From Thalassomonas sp. M1454 (lineage in GTDB: Bacteria; Pseudomonadota; Gammaproteobacteria; Enterobacterales; Alteromonadaceae), in contig NZ_VKDD01000002.1 in assembly GCF_007097525.1 (NCBI RefSeq), positions 682,001-746,000 of the forward strand: DNA of 64,000 bases. The letters run 5' to 3'. A program made the position numbers and the translations under genes. Position 1 is the stretch's first letter; every line of letters starts with the position of its first letter. The notes below the pieces were generated by a model that did not search any database, was not told the origin of the DNA, and saw only the letters and a list, made by a program, of their open reading frames with translations. Positions 1-7,531 of the stretch are shown here, in pieces.

Positions 1-216
1 TCTAACGCCTATTCTATGTGCTAATCATGACAAATTATAAAATATAAATTGCCTGTGGAGCTTTATTAATGATTAGCCAAGTAAGTAAATCTAATCACTA
101 AATATATATTGCAGATAACGTCACTGGTTAAATGAAGAGATTGTGCAGAATATTAGCCTGATGAAATAAAACGCTAATTAGCAAGTAGGAAAACAAATAA
201 GATAAATTATAGGCAT
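1..216. other. Intergenic left edge, no gene seen
   Basis: AT-rich sequence with no convincing reading frame, RNA gene or repeat. The neighbouring gene on the left lies outside the window. The only clear signal is the hupB terminator just to the right. Confidence 0.5.
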
Positions 217-245
217 AAAAAAAGTCGCTATAAAGCGACTTTTTA
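217..245 (-). terminator. Rho-independent terminator of hupB
   Basis: A hairpin with arms AAAAGTCGCT and AGCGACTTTT around a 4-base loop, with A and T tracts on the two sides. It lies 23 bases past the hupB stop codon on the minus strand. Confidence 0.85.
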
Positions 246-268
246 CTTCAACATTTAAATTCTGTTGA

Positions 269-544
269 TTAAGAATTCACAGCATCTTTTAATGCTTTAC
301 CAGCTTTAAAGCTAGGAACTTTAGCTGCTTTGATTTGGATCTCAGCACCAGTTTGTGGGTTACGGCCAGTACGAGCTGCACGGTCGCTAACTTTGTAAGT
401 ACCAAAACCAACTAGTGAAACTTCACCACCGCTAGCTAATTCTGCAGTAACTGTAGAAATTAGGCTATCTAGAGCACGACCAGCAGAAGCTTTAGAAAGA
501 TCAGCGCCTTCAGCGATTTTATTAATTAATTCACTTTTGTTCAT
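269..544 (-). CDS. hupB: DNA-binding protein HU, beta type
   Basis: Small histone-like nucleoid protein that binds and bends DNA as a dimer. The 91-residue length is that of the family, and the signature stretch with [19 protein letters not shown] and the basic arm into [15 protein letters not shown] is intact. The protein resembles E. coli HupB along its whole length, including the MNKSELI start. A Shine-Dalgarno-like AAGGGA precedes the ATG. It is a single-gene unit with its own promoter and terminator; lon, the usual upstream neighbour in E. coli, is not here. Confidence 0.95.
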   Translation of the reverse strand: MNKSELINKIAEGADLSKASAGRALDSLISTVTAELASGGEVSLVGFGTYKVSDRAARTGRNPQTGAEIQIKAAKVPSFKAGKALKDAVNS

Positions 545-600
545 TGTATATGTCCCTTAAATTTATTTATTTTATTAAGTTGTTTTTATTGTCGAAATCC

Positions 601-629
601 ATACTAAGAAAGAAATACAGTGGGATCAA
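601..629 (-). promoter_or_regulatory. Sigma-70 promoter of hupB
   Basis: On the minus strand a -35 TTGATC (624-629) and a -10 TAGTAT (601-606) are separated by 17 bases. They lie about 57 bases upstream of the hupB start codon, leaving an AT-rich leader. Prediction from sequence match only. Confidence 0.6.
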
Positions 630-884
630 GAAAAAAATCACACTTTTTGTGTTTTTTTATAAGAAAAGTGCGAAAACCGCATAAAAACTGGCTTTACAGG
701 TGTTTTTCAATGATAAAAATTGATTTTTAACTAGGCCATGTTCAATTAACCGAACACTTGAGTGATGTTTTTTTAAACAGTTAACTTGCTTAATTTATGA
801 TTTTGCGGTTCTATTCATCCCAAAAGTTATGTGGTTTTTACAGGGATGTATCAAAAACCTGGAGATAGTAACAAGACAGAAAGT
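630..884. other. Intergenic, hupB to tRNA-Ser
   Basis: No gene seen. An A-rich to T-rich hairpin (TCACAC, short loop, GTGT, then seven T) at about 630-658 could be a weak terminator reading rightwards, but no gene enters from the left on that strand. The remainder shows no structure I can name. Confidence 0.4.
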
Positions 885-913
885 AAAAAGCCTGCTAGTT
901 AAGCAGGCTTTTT
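885..913 (-). terminator. Terminator of tRNA-Ser copy 1
   Basis: Arms AAAAAGCCTGC and GCAGGCTTTTT around a short loop, directly behind the 3' end of the tRNA on the minus strand. A near-identical terminator follows the second tRNA copy, and a relic of it stands at 3436-3457. Confidence 0.85.
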
Positions 914-919
914 AGGATA

Positions 920-1010
920 TGGCGGTGAGATAGAGATTTGAACTCTAGATGGGCTACAAACCCATGCCGGTTTTCAAGACCGGTGCTTTCGACCACTCAG
1001 CCATCTCACC
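920..1010 (-). tRNA. serT: tRNA-Ser (anticodon UGA), copy 1
   Basis: 91 bases with the CCA end encoded (complement of TGG at 920-922). The acceptor stem GGTGAGA pairs with TCTCACC. The anticodon stem CCGGT/ACCGG encloses the loop CTTGAAA, so the anticodon is TGA (complement of 974-976). A long variable arm typical of serine tRNAs follows, then the T-loop GTTCAAATC. It reads UCA and by wobble other UCN codons. By eye it is identical base for base to the copy at 4399-4489. Confidence 0.95.
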
Positions 1011-1020
1011 AATGAGGCGC

Positions 1021-1049
1021 ATAATAAAGATTAGAATTAGTCTTGTAAA
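1021..1049 (-). promoter_or_regulatory. Promoter of tRNA-Ser copy 1
   Basis: On the minus strand -35 TTTACA (1044-1049), a 17-base spacer and -10 TATTAT (1021-1026), followed by GC-rich GCGCC next to the expected start. A GC-rich discriminator is typical of stable-RNA promoters under stringent control. The same arrangement is found before copy 2. Confidence 0.75.
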
Positions 1050-1367
1050 GTATTATTTGAAGAATAAAAACTGTTTGTTTCAAAATCACTCAAATCGTTG
1101 ATTTTATCAGCTTAAATTGAGCTAGATAATCTTTGAATAGCAACAATTAAACTTATTTAACGCTCTAATATTTTACTTAATGGTCATATATTCTTAAGTT
1201 AATAACTCAACTTAGATATTGAGTTTTTTCAAAATAGATACCCTTTAGTGAATCAGTTGCTTACTTTTCGATCCATTAATTACAATTTCATCAGTAAAAA
1301 TGTTATACCCTTATATGCAACTATTTGAAATACCTAATTTTTTGATTAAAGCTTCATGTAATTGTGA

Positions 1368-1383
1368 TTATTTAATTAAATAA
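1368..1383. promoter_or_regulatory. 16-base perfect palindrome upstream of betT
   Basis: TTATTTAATTAAATAA reads the same on both strands. It could be a protein-binding site or a chance product of AT-richness; no known operator was recognised. Confidence 0.35.
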
Positions 1384-1419
1384 TTTCACTACTTCATCTT
1401 AATCGCATTATTTATAGTT

Positions 1420-1439
1420 TTATTAACTATAGTTAATAA
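1420..1439. promoter_or_regulatory. 20-base perfect palindrome, candidate operator of betT
   Basis: TTATTAACTATAGTTAATAA is fully self-complementary and ends 27 bases before the betT start codon. That is the place where a repressor would block transcription. The length and perfect symmetry suit a dimeric helix-turn-helix regulator. BetI would be the natural guess for a choline transporter, but no betI gene is present here and I cannot match its operator. Confidence 0.45.
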
Positions 1440-1466
1440 CAATACAAATTAATTTAGGGGAATACT

Positions 1467-3413
1467 TTGACAACAACCGTCAATAGTCAGTTAAATAAAA
1501 AAGTTTTTTTAAGCGCCTCATCAGTCATTATTGCCCTTCTACTTTATACTTCCCTGTTACCTAAACAGGCACAGTCTTTTTTTAATGTTATACAAGCGAG
1601 CATTATTGACAACGGAAGTTGGTTTTATGTACTGACCGTTGCATTTATATTTTTCTTTGTTATTTTTCTTGGCATCTCACGCTATGGTGACATTAGATTA
1701 GGTCCTGATCATTCAACTCCTGATTACTCCCTCTCTAGTTGGCTTTCTATGCTTTTCGCTGCAGGTATGGGCATTGGCCTAATGTTTTTCGGTGTAGCTG
1801 AGCCCCTGATGCATTATTTATCACCTCCGACAGCAGAAACAGGTTCGGTTGCCGCGGTTCAGGAAGCAATGAAAATGACCTTCTTTCATTGGGGCCTACA
1901 CGCTTGGGCAATCTATGCAATCGTTGCACTTGTTTTAGCGTATTTTAGTTACCGCCATAACTTACCACTTACCCTACGTTCGGCATTGTACCCATTGATT
2001 GGTGATAAAATTTATCAATGGCCTGGTCATTTAGTTGATATTTTTGCTGTCGTTAGTACTGTCTTTGGTATTGCTACTTCGCTTGGTTTAGGTGCATCAC
2101 AAGTTAATGCAGGCTTTGGTTATTTATTTGGTTTTGATATTTCAACCACAAACCAAATAATTATCATGTGTCTAATAACGTCTCTTGCCGTTGTATCCGT
2201 TGGTACAGGCTTAGATAAAGGCATTAAAAAGCTCTCTGAAACGAATATGGTCTTGGCTATTATATTGTTGCTGCTTATTTTTGTACTTGGGCCAACGGTA
2301 TTTTTACTTAAAGCCTACTTACAAAATGTTGGTGTTTATTTAACTGATATTGTCCATAACACTTTCAACCTATTCGCTTATAAAAAATCTAATTGGATTG
2401 GTGGTTGGACTATATTTTATTGGGGCTGGTGGTTAGCTTGGGCACCTTTTGTAGGCATATTTATCGCAAGGATCTCTCGCGGTCGTACAATAAGAGAGTT
2501 CATTTTAGGTGTTATGTTACTACCTACAATATTTACTTTATTGTGGATGACAATATTTGGTAATAGTGCAATCGATTTAGTTCATAGCCAAGGCATAACG
2601 TCGTTAGGAGAAATGGTAAGTAAAGATTCATCTGTTGCTTTATTTGTCTTTTTAGAAAACTTTCCGCTAAGCACAATACTTTCTTTTATTAGTGTCTTAA
2701 TGATAGTGATATTTTTCGTTACCTCATGTGACTCAGGTGCCATGGTGGTAGATATGCTTTGTTCACATGGTAAAAATGACACCCCTTTATGGCAACGTGT
2801 TTATTGGGCGATAGGAATATTTATAGTTGCCGCAATATTGCTGTTAGTCGGAGGGTTAAATGCACTGCAAACAATGACTATTGCAAGTGCCCTTCCATTT
2901 GCCATTGTATTAATTATCGCTATTATTGGTTTAATTAAAGCGTTAAGAATTGAAGTGGTTAAGCAAGACAGTCAGCTAGTAACATCGGTACCACACTCAA
3001 CTAGTGATTATAACAGTTGGCAAATGCGTTTAAAAAACGTCGTCGACTTTCCAAATAAAACTAATGTTAATAAATTCATTAACCAAACTGTTCGCCCCGC
3101 TTTTACCCAAGTGTCTAAAGAATTAGAAAATAATGACATTAATGTCGAGCTAACCGATGACAAAGGAATGTGTCTTATTATTAGGCACGGAGAACAACAA
3201 GAGTTTGTTTATCGGGTATTTCCTTGCAAATACTCACAACCAGACTTTGTTAATGAAGACGACGATGATGAACAGAGTTACTACCGCGCAGAAGTTCATT
3301 TAGGTGAAGGCGGTCAAGATTATGACATTATGGGTTGGTCTGAATCTGCGGTGATTAATAACATTATCGATCAATACCACAAACATCTACACTTCTTACA
3401 TTTACTGCGTTAA
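1467..3413 (+). CDS. betT: BCCT-family choline/betaine transporter, BetT type
   Basis: Inner-membrane, ion-driven carrier for choline or related quaternary amines, used for osmoprotection. Twelve membrane segments are recognisable. The family motif GMGIGLMFFGVAEP lies near residues 100-113, and the tryptophan-rich helix WTIFYWGWWLAWAP near 314-327. After the membrane part comes a cytoplasmic tail of about 130 residues, including YYRAEVHLGEGGQDYDIMGW and an acidic run. That tail is characteristic of BetT rather than of short BCCT carriers. The start codon is TTG with a good AGGGGAA ahead. No betAB or betI genes adjoin it. It sits between the two tRNA-Ser copies. Substrate is inferred from family. 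Confidence 0.85.
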   Translation: MTTTVNSQLNKKVFLSASSVIIALLLYTSLLPKQAQSFFNVIQASIIDNGSWFYVLTVAFIFFFVIFLGISRYGDIRLGPDHSTPDYSLSSWLSMLFAAGMGIGLMFFGVAEPLMHYLSPPTAETGSVAAVQEAMKMTFFHWGLHAWAIYAIVALVLAYFSYRHNLPLTLRSALYPLIGDKIYQWPGHLVDIFAVVSTVFGIATSLGLGASQVNAGFGYLFGFDISTTNQIIIMCLITSLAVVSVGTGLDKGIKKLSETNMVLAIILLLLIFVLGPTVFLLKAYLQNVGVYLTDIVHNTFNLFAYKKSNWIGGWTIFYWGWWLAWAPFVGIFIARISRGRTIREFILGVMLLPTIFTLLWMTIFGNSAIDLVHSQGITSLGEMVSKDSSVALFVFLENFPLSTILSFISVLMIVIFFVTSCDSGAMVVDMLCSHGKNDTPLWQRVYWAIGIFIVAAILLLVGGLNALQTMTIASALPFAIVLIIAIIGLIKALRIEVVKQDSQLVTSVPHSTSDYNSWQMRLKNVVDFPNKTNVNKFINQTVRPAFTQVSKELENNDINVELTDDKGMCLIIRHGEQQEFVYRVFPCKYSQPDFVNEDDDDEQSYYRAEVHLGEGGQDYDIMGWSESAVINNIIDQYHKHLHFLHLLR

Positions 3414-3435
3414 TACTCTTGGTAATTAAGTATAC

Positions 3436-3457
3436 AAGCCTGCTAGTTAAGCAAGCC
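3436..3457. repeat. Relic of the tRNA-Ser terminator
   Basis: This stretch matches 20 of 22 bases of the terminator at 888-909, in the same orientation, but without a tRNA beside it. The two changes break the hairpin. It suggests that a tRNA-terminator unit was duplicated and then decayed or was cut through. Confidence 0.6.
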
Positions 3458-3479
3458 GATTACCTAACGTAGTTCTAAT

Positions 3480-3514
3480 TAAAGGCATCAGATTATTTTA
3501 ATCTGATGCCTTTT
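3480..3514 (+). terminator. Terminator of betT
   Basis: Fifteen-base arms, AAAGGCATCAGATTA and its complement, around a 3-base loop, ending in TTTT. It lies 67 bases past the betT stop. The stretch 3515-3719 beyond it has no gene, only a small hairpin (AGCGGAA/TTCCGCT, about 3567-3583). Confidence 0.85.
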
Positions 3515-3719
3515 GCTTTCTTTGTGTTTACATTCTCTTAATAATCATTAGAGTATTAGTTAGTAAAGCGGAAAACTTCCGCTAAGAGCGAACTATAGTC
3601 ATTCACACCTTTTATATTCATAGATTATACTTATAAATTACGTACTTGCTGTCTACGAATATTGGGCGAAATATACATCCCAAATACTTCAACTACAGAA
3701 TACCCAGAGATTTTATAAT

Positions 3720-4238
3720 ATGAAGACTAACAAAAAAGAACTAGCGGAAATTTTGGGGATATTTGCGGTCGTTGCCTCACTGGTCTTTGTAGGCATGCAG
3801 CTTCACCTAGATCGCAAAGTAGCCTTGGCGGAACAATACTTTAATCGCGCTGAATCGGTGAAGGAAGATTACAGGACGGCACTACTTAGTCCAGAATACT
3901 TCCGAGCCGTAGAGGAGGAGTGGACGTTAACTGGAAGGACATCTTATTCTGATAAAGAGTGGGAGGAACTTAAGAAAGTAAGGGAGGGAGCTCTGAATAT
4001 AAAGAGTGTTGAGGCCATGGTTCTGATTAATCGACTGCAAATAGTTGGCTATGACAATCTCTACTTCCAATACAAACAAGGATTACTAACCGAAGCATCC
4101 TGGAATGGCCTTAGATTGAGCTTGAAATCGAGCATGAGCGGAAGTGAGATGGTCCGCGATATTTTCCAAATGCACGCTAGATCGACAATCCAACCAGTTG
4201 TTGAAGAAATTTTGAAAGAAATTGAGGCAGAGCAGTAA
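3720..4238 (+). CDS. Orphan membrane-anchored protein, possible integron cassette gene
   Basis: 172 residues that I do not recognise. A single hydrophobic segment at about residues 10-28 (ILGIFAVVASLVFVGMQL) is followed by a charged, mostly helical region, so the protein is probably anchored in the inner membrane with most of its mass on one side. The GC content is clearly higher than that of the neighbours: two 60-base lines counted at 3901-4020 give 28 G or C each, about 47 percent. The ATG start fits the codon pattern, although no strong Shine-Dalgarno site is visible. It lies alone between betT and tRNA-Ser copy 2 and is followed at once by an attC-like hairpin. The function is unknown. 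Confidence 0.65.
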   Translation: MKTNKKELAEILGIFAVVASLVFVGMQLHLDRKVALAEQYFNRAESVKEDYRTALLSPEYFRAVEEEWTLTGRTSYSDKEWEELKKVREGALNIKSVEAMVLINRLQIVGYDNLYFQYKQGLLTEASWNGLRLSLKSSMSGSEMVRDIFQMHARSTIQPVVEEILKEIEAEQ

Positions 4239-4246
4239 TCAACGGA

Positions 4247-4317
4247 ACATAACAAATTTATCAAGTCGCTGTATGTCTGCTGGGGCGCCTTACGCAACCC
4301 TTATAAAGGAGTTATGT
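4247..4317 (+). repeat. attC-like hairpin downstream of the orphan gene
   Basis: Outer arms ACATAAC (4247-4253) and GTTATGT (4311-4317) pair perfectly. Next come unpaired AAA/GGA, then inner arms TTTAT (4257-4261) with ATAAA (4303-4307) and AAG (4263-4265) with CTT (4300-4302). A lone C at 4262 is left out of the helix. This order (R box, unpaired spacer, L box with one extrahelical base, variable tip) is how integron attC sites are built, and the 71-base length fits. GTTATGT departs at one place from the GTTRRRY consensus. The orientation relative to the gene is that of a cassette. Confidence 0.5.
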
Positions 4318-4362
4318 ATTACGAGGCATCCAGTAGATGAGGCTAATCGGAAGTCTGATAGC

Positions 4363-4392
4363 AAAAAGCCTGCTAAATAAGCAGGCTTTTTT
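4363..4392 (-). terminator. Terminator of tRNA-Ser copy 2
   Basis: Arms AAAAAGCCTGC and GCAGGCTTTTT, nearly the same as at 885-913, directly behind the tRNA on the minus strand. Confidence 0.85.
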
Positions 4393-4398
4393 AGAATA

Positions 4399-4489
4399 TG
4401 GCGGTGAGATAGAGATTTGAACTCTAGATGGGCTACAAACCCATGCCGGTTTTCAAGACCGGTGCTTTCGACCACTCAGCCATCTCACC
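4399..4489 (-). tRNA. serT: tRNA-Ser (anticodon UGA), copy 2
   Basis: Identical by eye over all 91 bases to the gene at 920-1010, including the encoded CCA. The anticodon is the complement of 4453-4455. In E. coli serT stands next to yccA and tusE, so this copy, which neighbours tag and yccA, is the one in the conserved position. Its own promoter and terminator are also near copies of those of copy 1. Confidence 0.95.
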
Positions 4490-4499
4490 AATGCCGCGA

Positions 4500-4528
4500 A
4501 TATTAAAGAGTCATAATCGACTTGTAAA
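4500..4528 (-). promoter_or_regulatory. Promoter of tRNA-Ser copy 2
   Basis: On the minus strand -35 TTTACA (4523-4528), 17-base spacer, -10 TAATAT (4500-4505), then GC-rich TCGCGGC. The spacer differs in sequence from copy 1 while both hexamers and the spacing are kept, which argues that both genes are expressed. Confidence 0.75.
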
Positions 4529-4624
4529 GTATTAATTTAAATATATAGTTTGTTTGATAGTTATTTAATCAGTTAGATTAATCTTTCAGCATATTTTAAA
4601 CATTAGTTACATTTGGAGCGTAAA

Positions 4625-5200
4625 ATGTCGAAGTGTCGTTGCCCTTGGCTCGATGAAACCAAACCCGATTATGTTCAATATCACGATACTGAATGGGGTG
4701 TTCCGGTTAAAGATGATCGAACCATGTTTGAGTATTTAACTCTAGAATCGGCACAAGCTGGATTAAGTTGGTATACCGTATTAAAAAAACGTGAAAATTA
4801 CCGGAATTTATTTGCTAATTTTGATGTTGAGAAAGTAGCTAAATTTTCTGATGAAAAAATTGAAGAGTTATTATTAAATCCTGGAATTATTCGTAATCGC
4901 CTTAAGGTTAAAGCCGCGGTAACAAACGCAAAACGTTTCATAGAAGTTCAAAAAGAGTTTGGCAGTTTTTGTAATTACATATGGGGATTTGTAGATCATA
5001 AACCTATCGTAAATAATTTTTCAACATTAGATGATTACCCTTCATCCACAGAAATATCAGATAAATTGAGTAAAGACCTAAAAAAAAGAGGCTTTAAATT
5101 TGTTGGTTCAACTATAATTTATGCCCATATGCAGGCATGCGGCATGGTAAATGATCACAGCAATAGTTGCTTTCGTAAAAATGAAATTACTTATGATTAA
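4625..5200 (+). CDS. tag: DNA-3-methyladenine glycosylase I
   Basis: Base-excision repair enzyme that removes 3-methyladenine from alkylated DNA. The chosen ATG at 4625 gives 191 residues; a TTG twelve bases earlier overlaps the GGAG ribosome site and is rejected. The family's zinc ligands are in place: Cys6 (or Cys4) in the MSKCRCPW start, His20 in YHDTEWG, and His178 and Cys182 in HSNSC near the end. The motif AGLSWYTVLKKRENYR of the helix-hairpin-helix glycosylase fold is also intact. It is followed by about 190 bases without a clear terminator. Confidence 0.93.
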   Translation: MSKCRCPWLDETKPDYVQYHDTEWGVPVKDDRTMFEYLTLESAQAGLSWYTVLKKRENYRNLFANFDVEKVAKFSDEKIEELLLNPGIIRNRLKVKAAVTNAKRFIEVQKEFGSFCNYIWGFVDHKPIVNNFSTLDDYPSSTEISDKLSKDLKKRGFKFVGSTIIYAHMQACGMVNDHSNSCFRKNEITYD

Positions 5201-5387
5201 TTCAATTACTTTGGCATTAATTGCACCCTGTGTCATAATATGTCGAGTTTTTGTTTACCAAAGGCTTTGTTTAAGTTATAAATACTTTTAGTGGGTTGTT
5301 TCAATAAAGAATTTTTTAGTTTTTTATTGAATTATTTTTAAATAACCCCATCTAACAAATAGTAATCAAATTTTCAGAGGAAATTTT

Positions 5388-6059
5388 ATGCAATCTCAAA
5401 TGGGATTTAATACAGCGAGTCAACGCTCTGCTATCGAAATAAATAAGGTATTACGTAATACCTACATGCTTTTAAGTATGACCTTAGCATTTAGTGCAGT
5501 AACAGCTGGTATCTCAATGGCTATGGGTCTATCTCACATTGCAGCTCTTGTAATGACTTTAGCCGCATTTGGTTTATTATTTGTTGTTCATAAGCAAGCA
5601 GATAAAGCCAATGGTATTTATTGGATCTTCGCATTCACTGGTTTAATGGGTGCTTCATTAGGTCCAATGCTTAATGCTTACGCTTCAATGCCAGGTGGTG
5701 GCGCGTTAATAATGCAAGCTCTAGGCGGTACAGCATTAATTTTCTTCGCATTATCAGCTTACGCTTTAACATCTAAGAAAGACTTCTCATTTATGGGCGG
5801 CTTCTTAATGGTTGGTTTAATTGTTGCTGTTATTGCATCAATCGCTAATATCTTTTTAGGTATCCCTGCTCTTTCTTTAGCAGTAAGTGCTGCAATTATC
5901 ATGGTGATGTCAGGTTTAATCTTATTTGATACAAGCCGCATTATCCACGGTGGTGAAACTAACTACATTCGTGCAACAGTTTCTTTATACTTAAATATTT
6001 ATAATATTTTCGTACACTTACTACACTTATTAGCAGCATTATCTGGTAATGATGATTAA
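5388..6059 (+). CDS. yccA: Bax inhibitor-1 family membrane protein, YccA type
   Basis: Seven-segment inner-membrane protein. In E. coli YccA is a substrate and modulator of the membrane protease FtsH. The 223-residue length matches, and the close similarity to YccA includes KVLRNTYMLLSMTLAFSA at the start, ALGGTALIFFALSAY in the middle and the conserved tail IIHGGETNYIRATVSLYLNIYNIF with its acidic end. GAGGAAA precedes the ATG. Neighbours (tRNA-Ser on one side, tus genes on the other) match the E. coli arrangement. Confidence 0.92.
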   Translation: MQSQMGFNTASQRSAIEINKVLRNTYMLLSMTLAFSAVTAGISMAMGLSHIAALVMTLAAFGLLFVVHKQADKANGIYWIFAFTGLMGASLGPMLNAYASMPGGGALIMQALGGTALIFFALSAYALTSKKDFSFMGGFLMVGLIVAVIASIANIFLGIPALSLAVSAAIIMVMSGLILFDTSRIIHGGETNYIRATVSLYLNIYNIFVHLLHLLAALSGNDD

Positions 6060-6084
6060 TAAATCGTAAAAAATACTTTATACT

Positions 6085-6109
6085 AAGGCTCCTTATTGGA
6101 GCCTTTTTT
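6085..6109 (+). terminator. Terminator of yccA
   Basis: AAGGCTCC, a 5-base loop and GGAGCCTT followed by a T tract, 25 bases past the yccA stop and before tusD. It separates yccA from the tus operon. Confidence 0.85.
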
Positions 6110-6156
6110 ATATAAAACCAATTTACTCAAATTGCTATAAATAACTGGGATAAGCT

Positions 6157-6531
6157 TTGACTACTTTTGCCTTAATTGTATCAACACCACCTACAGATAA
6201 TAAAACTCATACCGCATTAAAGTTTGCGCAAACTTTGATTGCACAAGAACATGTTATTACCGGTGTGTTTTTTTATCATGATGGTGTGATGAACGCGAAT
6301 CAATTGGTACAAACACCAAGTGACGAATTAAATTTAATGGTTGCCTGGCAAGAGTTTAACCAACAAACAAATACCCCACTACATTTGTGTATTACAGCAG
6401 GCGAACGTCGCGGGCTAACTGACAGTAATGATGACCAATACAATCATAATATTGCCCCTAACTTTACAATTTCAGGCTTAGGCGAACTCGTGGTATTAAC
6501 AAGTCAAGCGGATAAGGTAGTACAGCTATGA
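6157..6531 (+). CDS. tusD: Sulfurtransferase TusD
   Basis: Subunit of the TusBCD complex that relays persulfide sulfur from TusA to TusE for 2-thiolation of tRNA wobble uridine. The 124 residues align with E. coli TusD, and the active cysteine is Cys78 in LHLCITAGERRG. The tail FTISGLGEL is also conserved. The start is TTG, with only a weak GGGA upstream; there is no alternative ATG that keeps the conserved beginning. It is the first gene of the tusDCBE operon and overlaps tusC by four bases. Confidence 0.92.
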   Translation: MTTFALIVSTPPTDNKTHTALKFAQTLIAQEHVITGVFFYHDGVMNANQLVQTPSDELNLMVAWQEFNQQTNTPLHLCITAGERRGLTDSNDDQYNHNIAPNFTISGLGELVVLTSQADKVVQL

Positions 6532-6899
6532 GTACACATCAGGTTAAGCACTACGCCATAGTCAATACAACGGCTAGTTTCGACTCTCTTAAAGGTAAAG
6601 AGTCGCTTGATGCCGCCCTTATCTTAGCAAGTTATGAAATGCCTGTTTCATTGTTTTTTATTGGCGACGGCGTTTATCAAACACTTACCAGCCAAAATGC
6701 AGAAACGATAAAGGCAAAAGATTATATAGCTACATTTAAGGCTTTAGGCTTTTACGATATTGACGATATCTACGTTTGTAGTGAATCTCTACAAAAGCGA
6801 GGTATTAAAGAGGTTAACGTATTAACTGAAGGCCAATGCTGCTCTAATGAACGGCTTAAGGCTAAGTTAAAACAATGCGATATAGTGTTAACGTTTTAG
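6528..6899 (+). CDS. tusC: Sulfur relay subunit TusC
   Basis: DsrF-like subunit of the TusBCD heterohexamer. The 123 residues have the DsrE/F fold pattern, with LDAALILASYEMPVSLFFIGDGVYQ in the first half and the typical sequence NVLTEGQC near the end. TusC itself is structural rather than the main sulfur carrier. The ATGA overlap with tusD indicates translational coupling. Confidence 0.9.
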   Translation: MSTHQVKHYAIVNTTASFDSLKGKESLDAALILASYEMPVSLFFIGDGVYQTLTSQNAETIKAKDYIATFKALGFYDIDDIYVCSESLQKRGIKEVNVLTEGQCCSNERLKAKLKQCDIVLTF

Positions 6900-6906
6900 G
6901 ATAAAT

Positions 6907-7182
6907 ATGTGCACCCTACATTTAATTAGAACATCGGCTTTTGCCGATAACAAACTACAACAGTGTATCGCTTTATTAGAAGAGAGTGATCAGATAGTGT
7001 TAATTGATGATGGAGTTTACAACGTAAACCATAATTTAATTGATTCAGTGAGTAACTCTATTTCGGCGTTGTCTGAACATATCCAGGCACGAGGGTTAAG
7101 CTCAAACAATATTAAGCAGATGAGTTATACCGATTTGGTAAAGGCGACAGAAAAAGCAGGAAAAGTTATCACATGGCAATAA
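6907..7182 (+). CDS. tusB: Sulfur relay subunit TusB
   Basis: Smallest member of the TusBCD complex, 91 residues, DsrH family. Typical features are the opening [12 protein letters not shown], the middle [11 protein letters not shown] and the end GKVITWQ. It starts seven bases after tusC with AGGA ahead and overlaps the tusE start by ten bases, so translation is probably coupled through the whole operon. Confidence 0.9.
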   Translation: MCTLHLIRTSAFADNKLQQCIALLEESDQIVLIDDGVYNVNHNLIDSVSNSISALSEHIQARGLSSNNIKQMSYTDLVKATEKAGKVITWQ

Positions 7183-7505
7183 ATTTTAATGGCAATGAGA
7201 TAGCCACAGATAAACAAGGTTATTTATTAAATGTTGATGATTGGAGTAAAGACCTTGCTTTAGTTATCGCAGAAAGTGAATCGTTAAATCTATCGGAAGA
7301 TCACTGGCAAGTGGTTAATTTTGTGCGTAGCTTTTATCTAGAATACAAAACCTCGCCGGCAATAAGAGCATTAACTAAAGCGCTTAAAGCCGAATATGGA
7401 GAGGAAAAAGCAAGCAGTCGATACCTATATAGATTATTCCCTAAAGGCCCAGCTAAACAAGCAACTAAAATTGCTGGTTTACCTAAGCCCGCCCGCTGCA
7501 TCTAG
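7173..7505 (+). CDS. tusE: Sulfurtransferase TusE (DsrC family)
   Basis: Accepts sulfur from TusD and hands it to MnmA for s2U34 formation in tRNAs for Lys, Glu and Gln. The 110 residues contain [27 protein letters not shown] and end in PKPARCI, with the reactive cysteine at position 109, the penultimate residue, as in the family. The acceptor enzyme gene mnmA is in the same window at 33.9 kb but in another operon. It converges with ubiT, with only 26 bases between the stops. Confidence 0.95.
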   Translation: MAINFNGNEIATDKQGYLLNVDDWSKDLALVIAESESLNLSEDHWQVVNFVRSFYLEYKTSPAIRALTKALKAEYGEEKASSRYLYRLFPKGPAKQATKIAGLPKPARCI

Positions 7506-7531
7506 TTACGCGTTACCACAAAAATATAGGT

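Larger units (their letters stand above)
1050..1466. other. Long intergenic leader of betT with palindromes
   Basis: No gene of its own. Very AT-rich. It holds two perfect palindromes near its right end (listed separately) and the Shine-Dalgarno-like AGGGGAA just before the betT start codon. This is where regulation of the transporter would be expected. Confidence 0.6.

Noticed and set aside
1747-1929. Open frame on the minus strand inside betT
   Set aside because: No homology pattern, and it is fully covered by the well-supported transporter frame on the plus strand. Several similar frames inside other genes were treated the same way.
920-4489. Genomic island integrated by a tRNA-targeting integrase
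   Set aside because: The whole tRNA with promoter and terminator is duplicated, not just a 3' end, and there is no integrase gene. Plain duplication with later insertion fits better.
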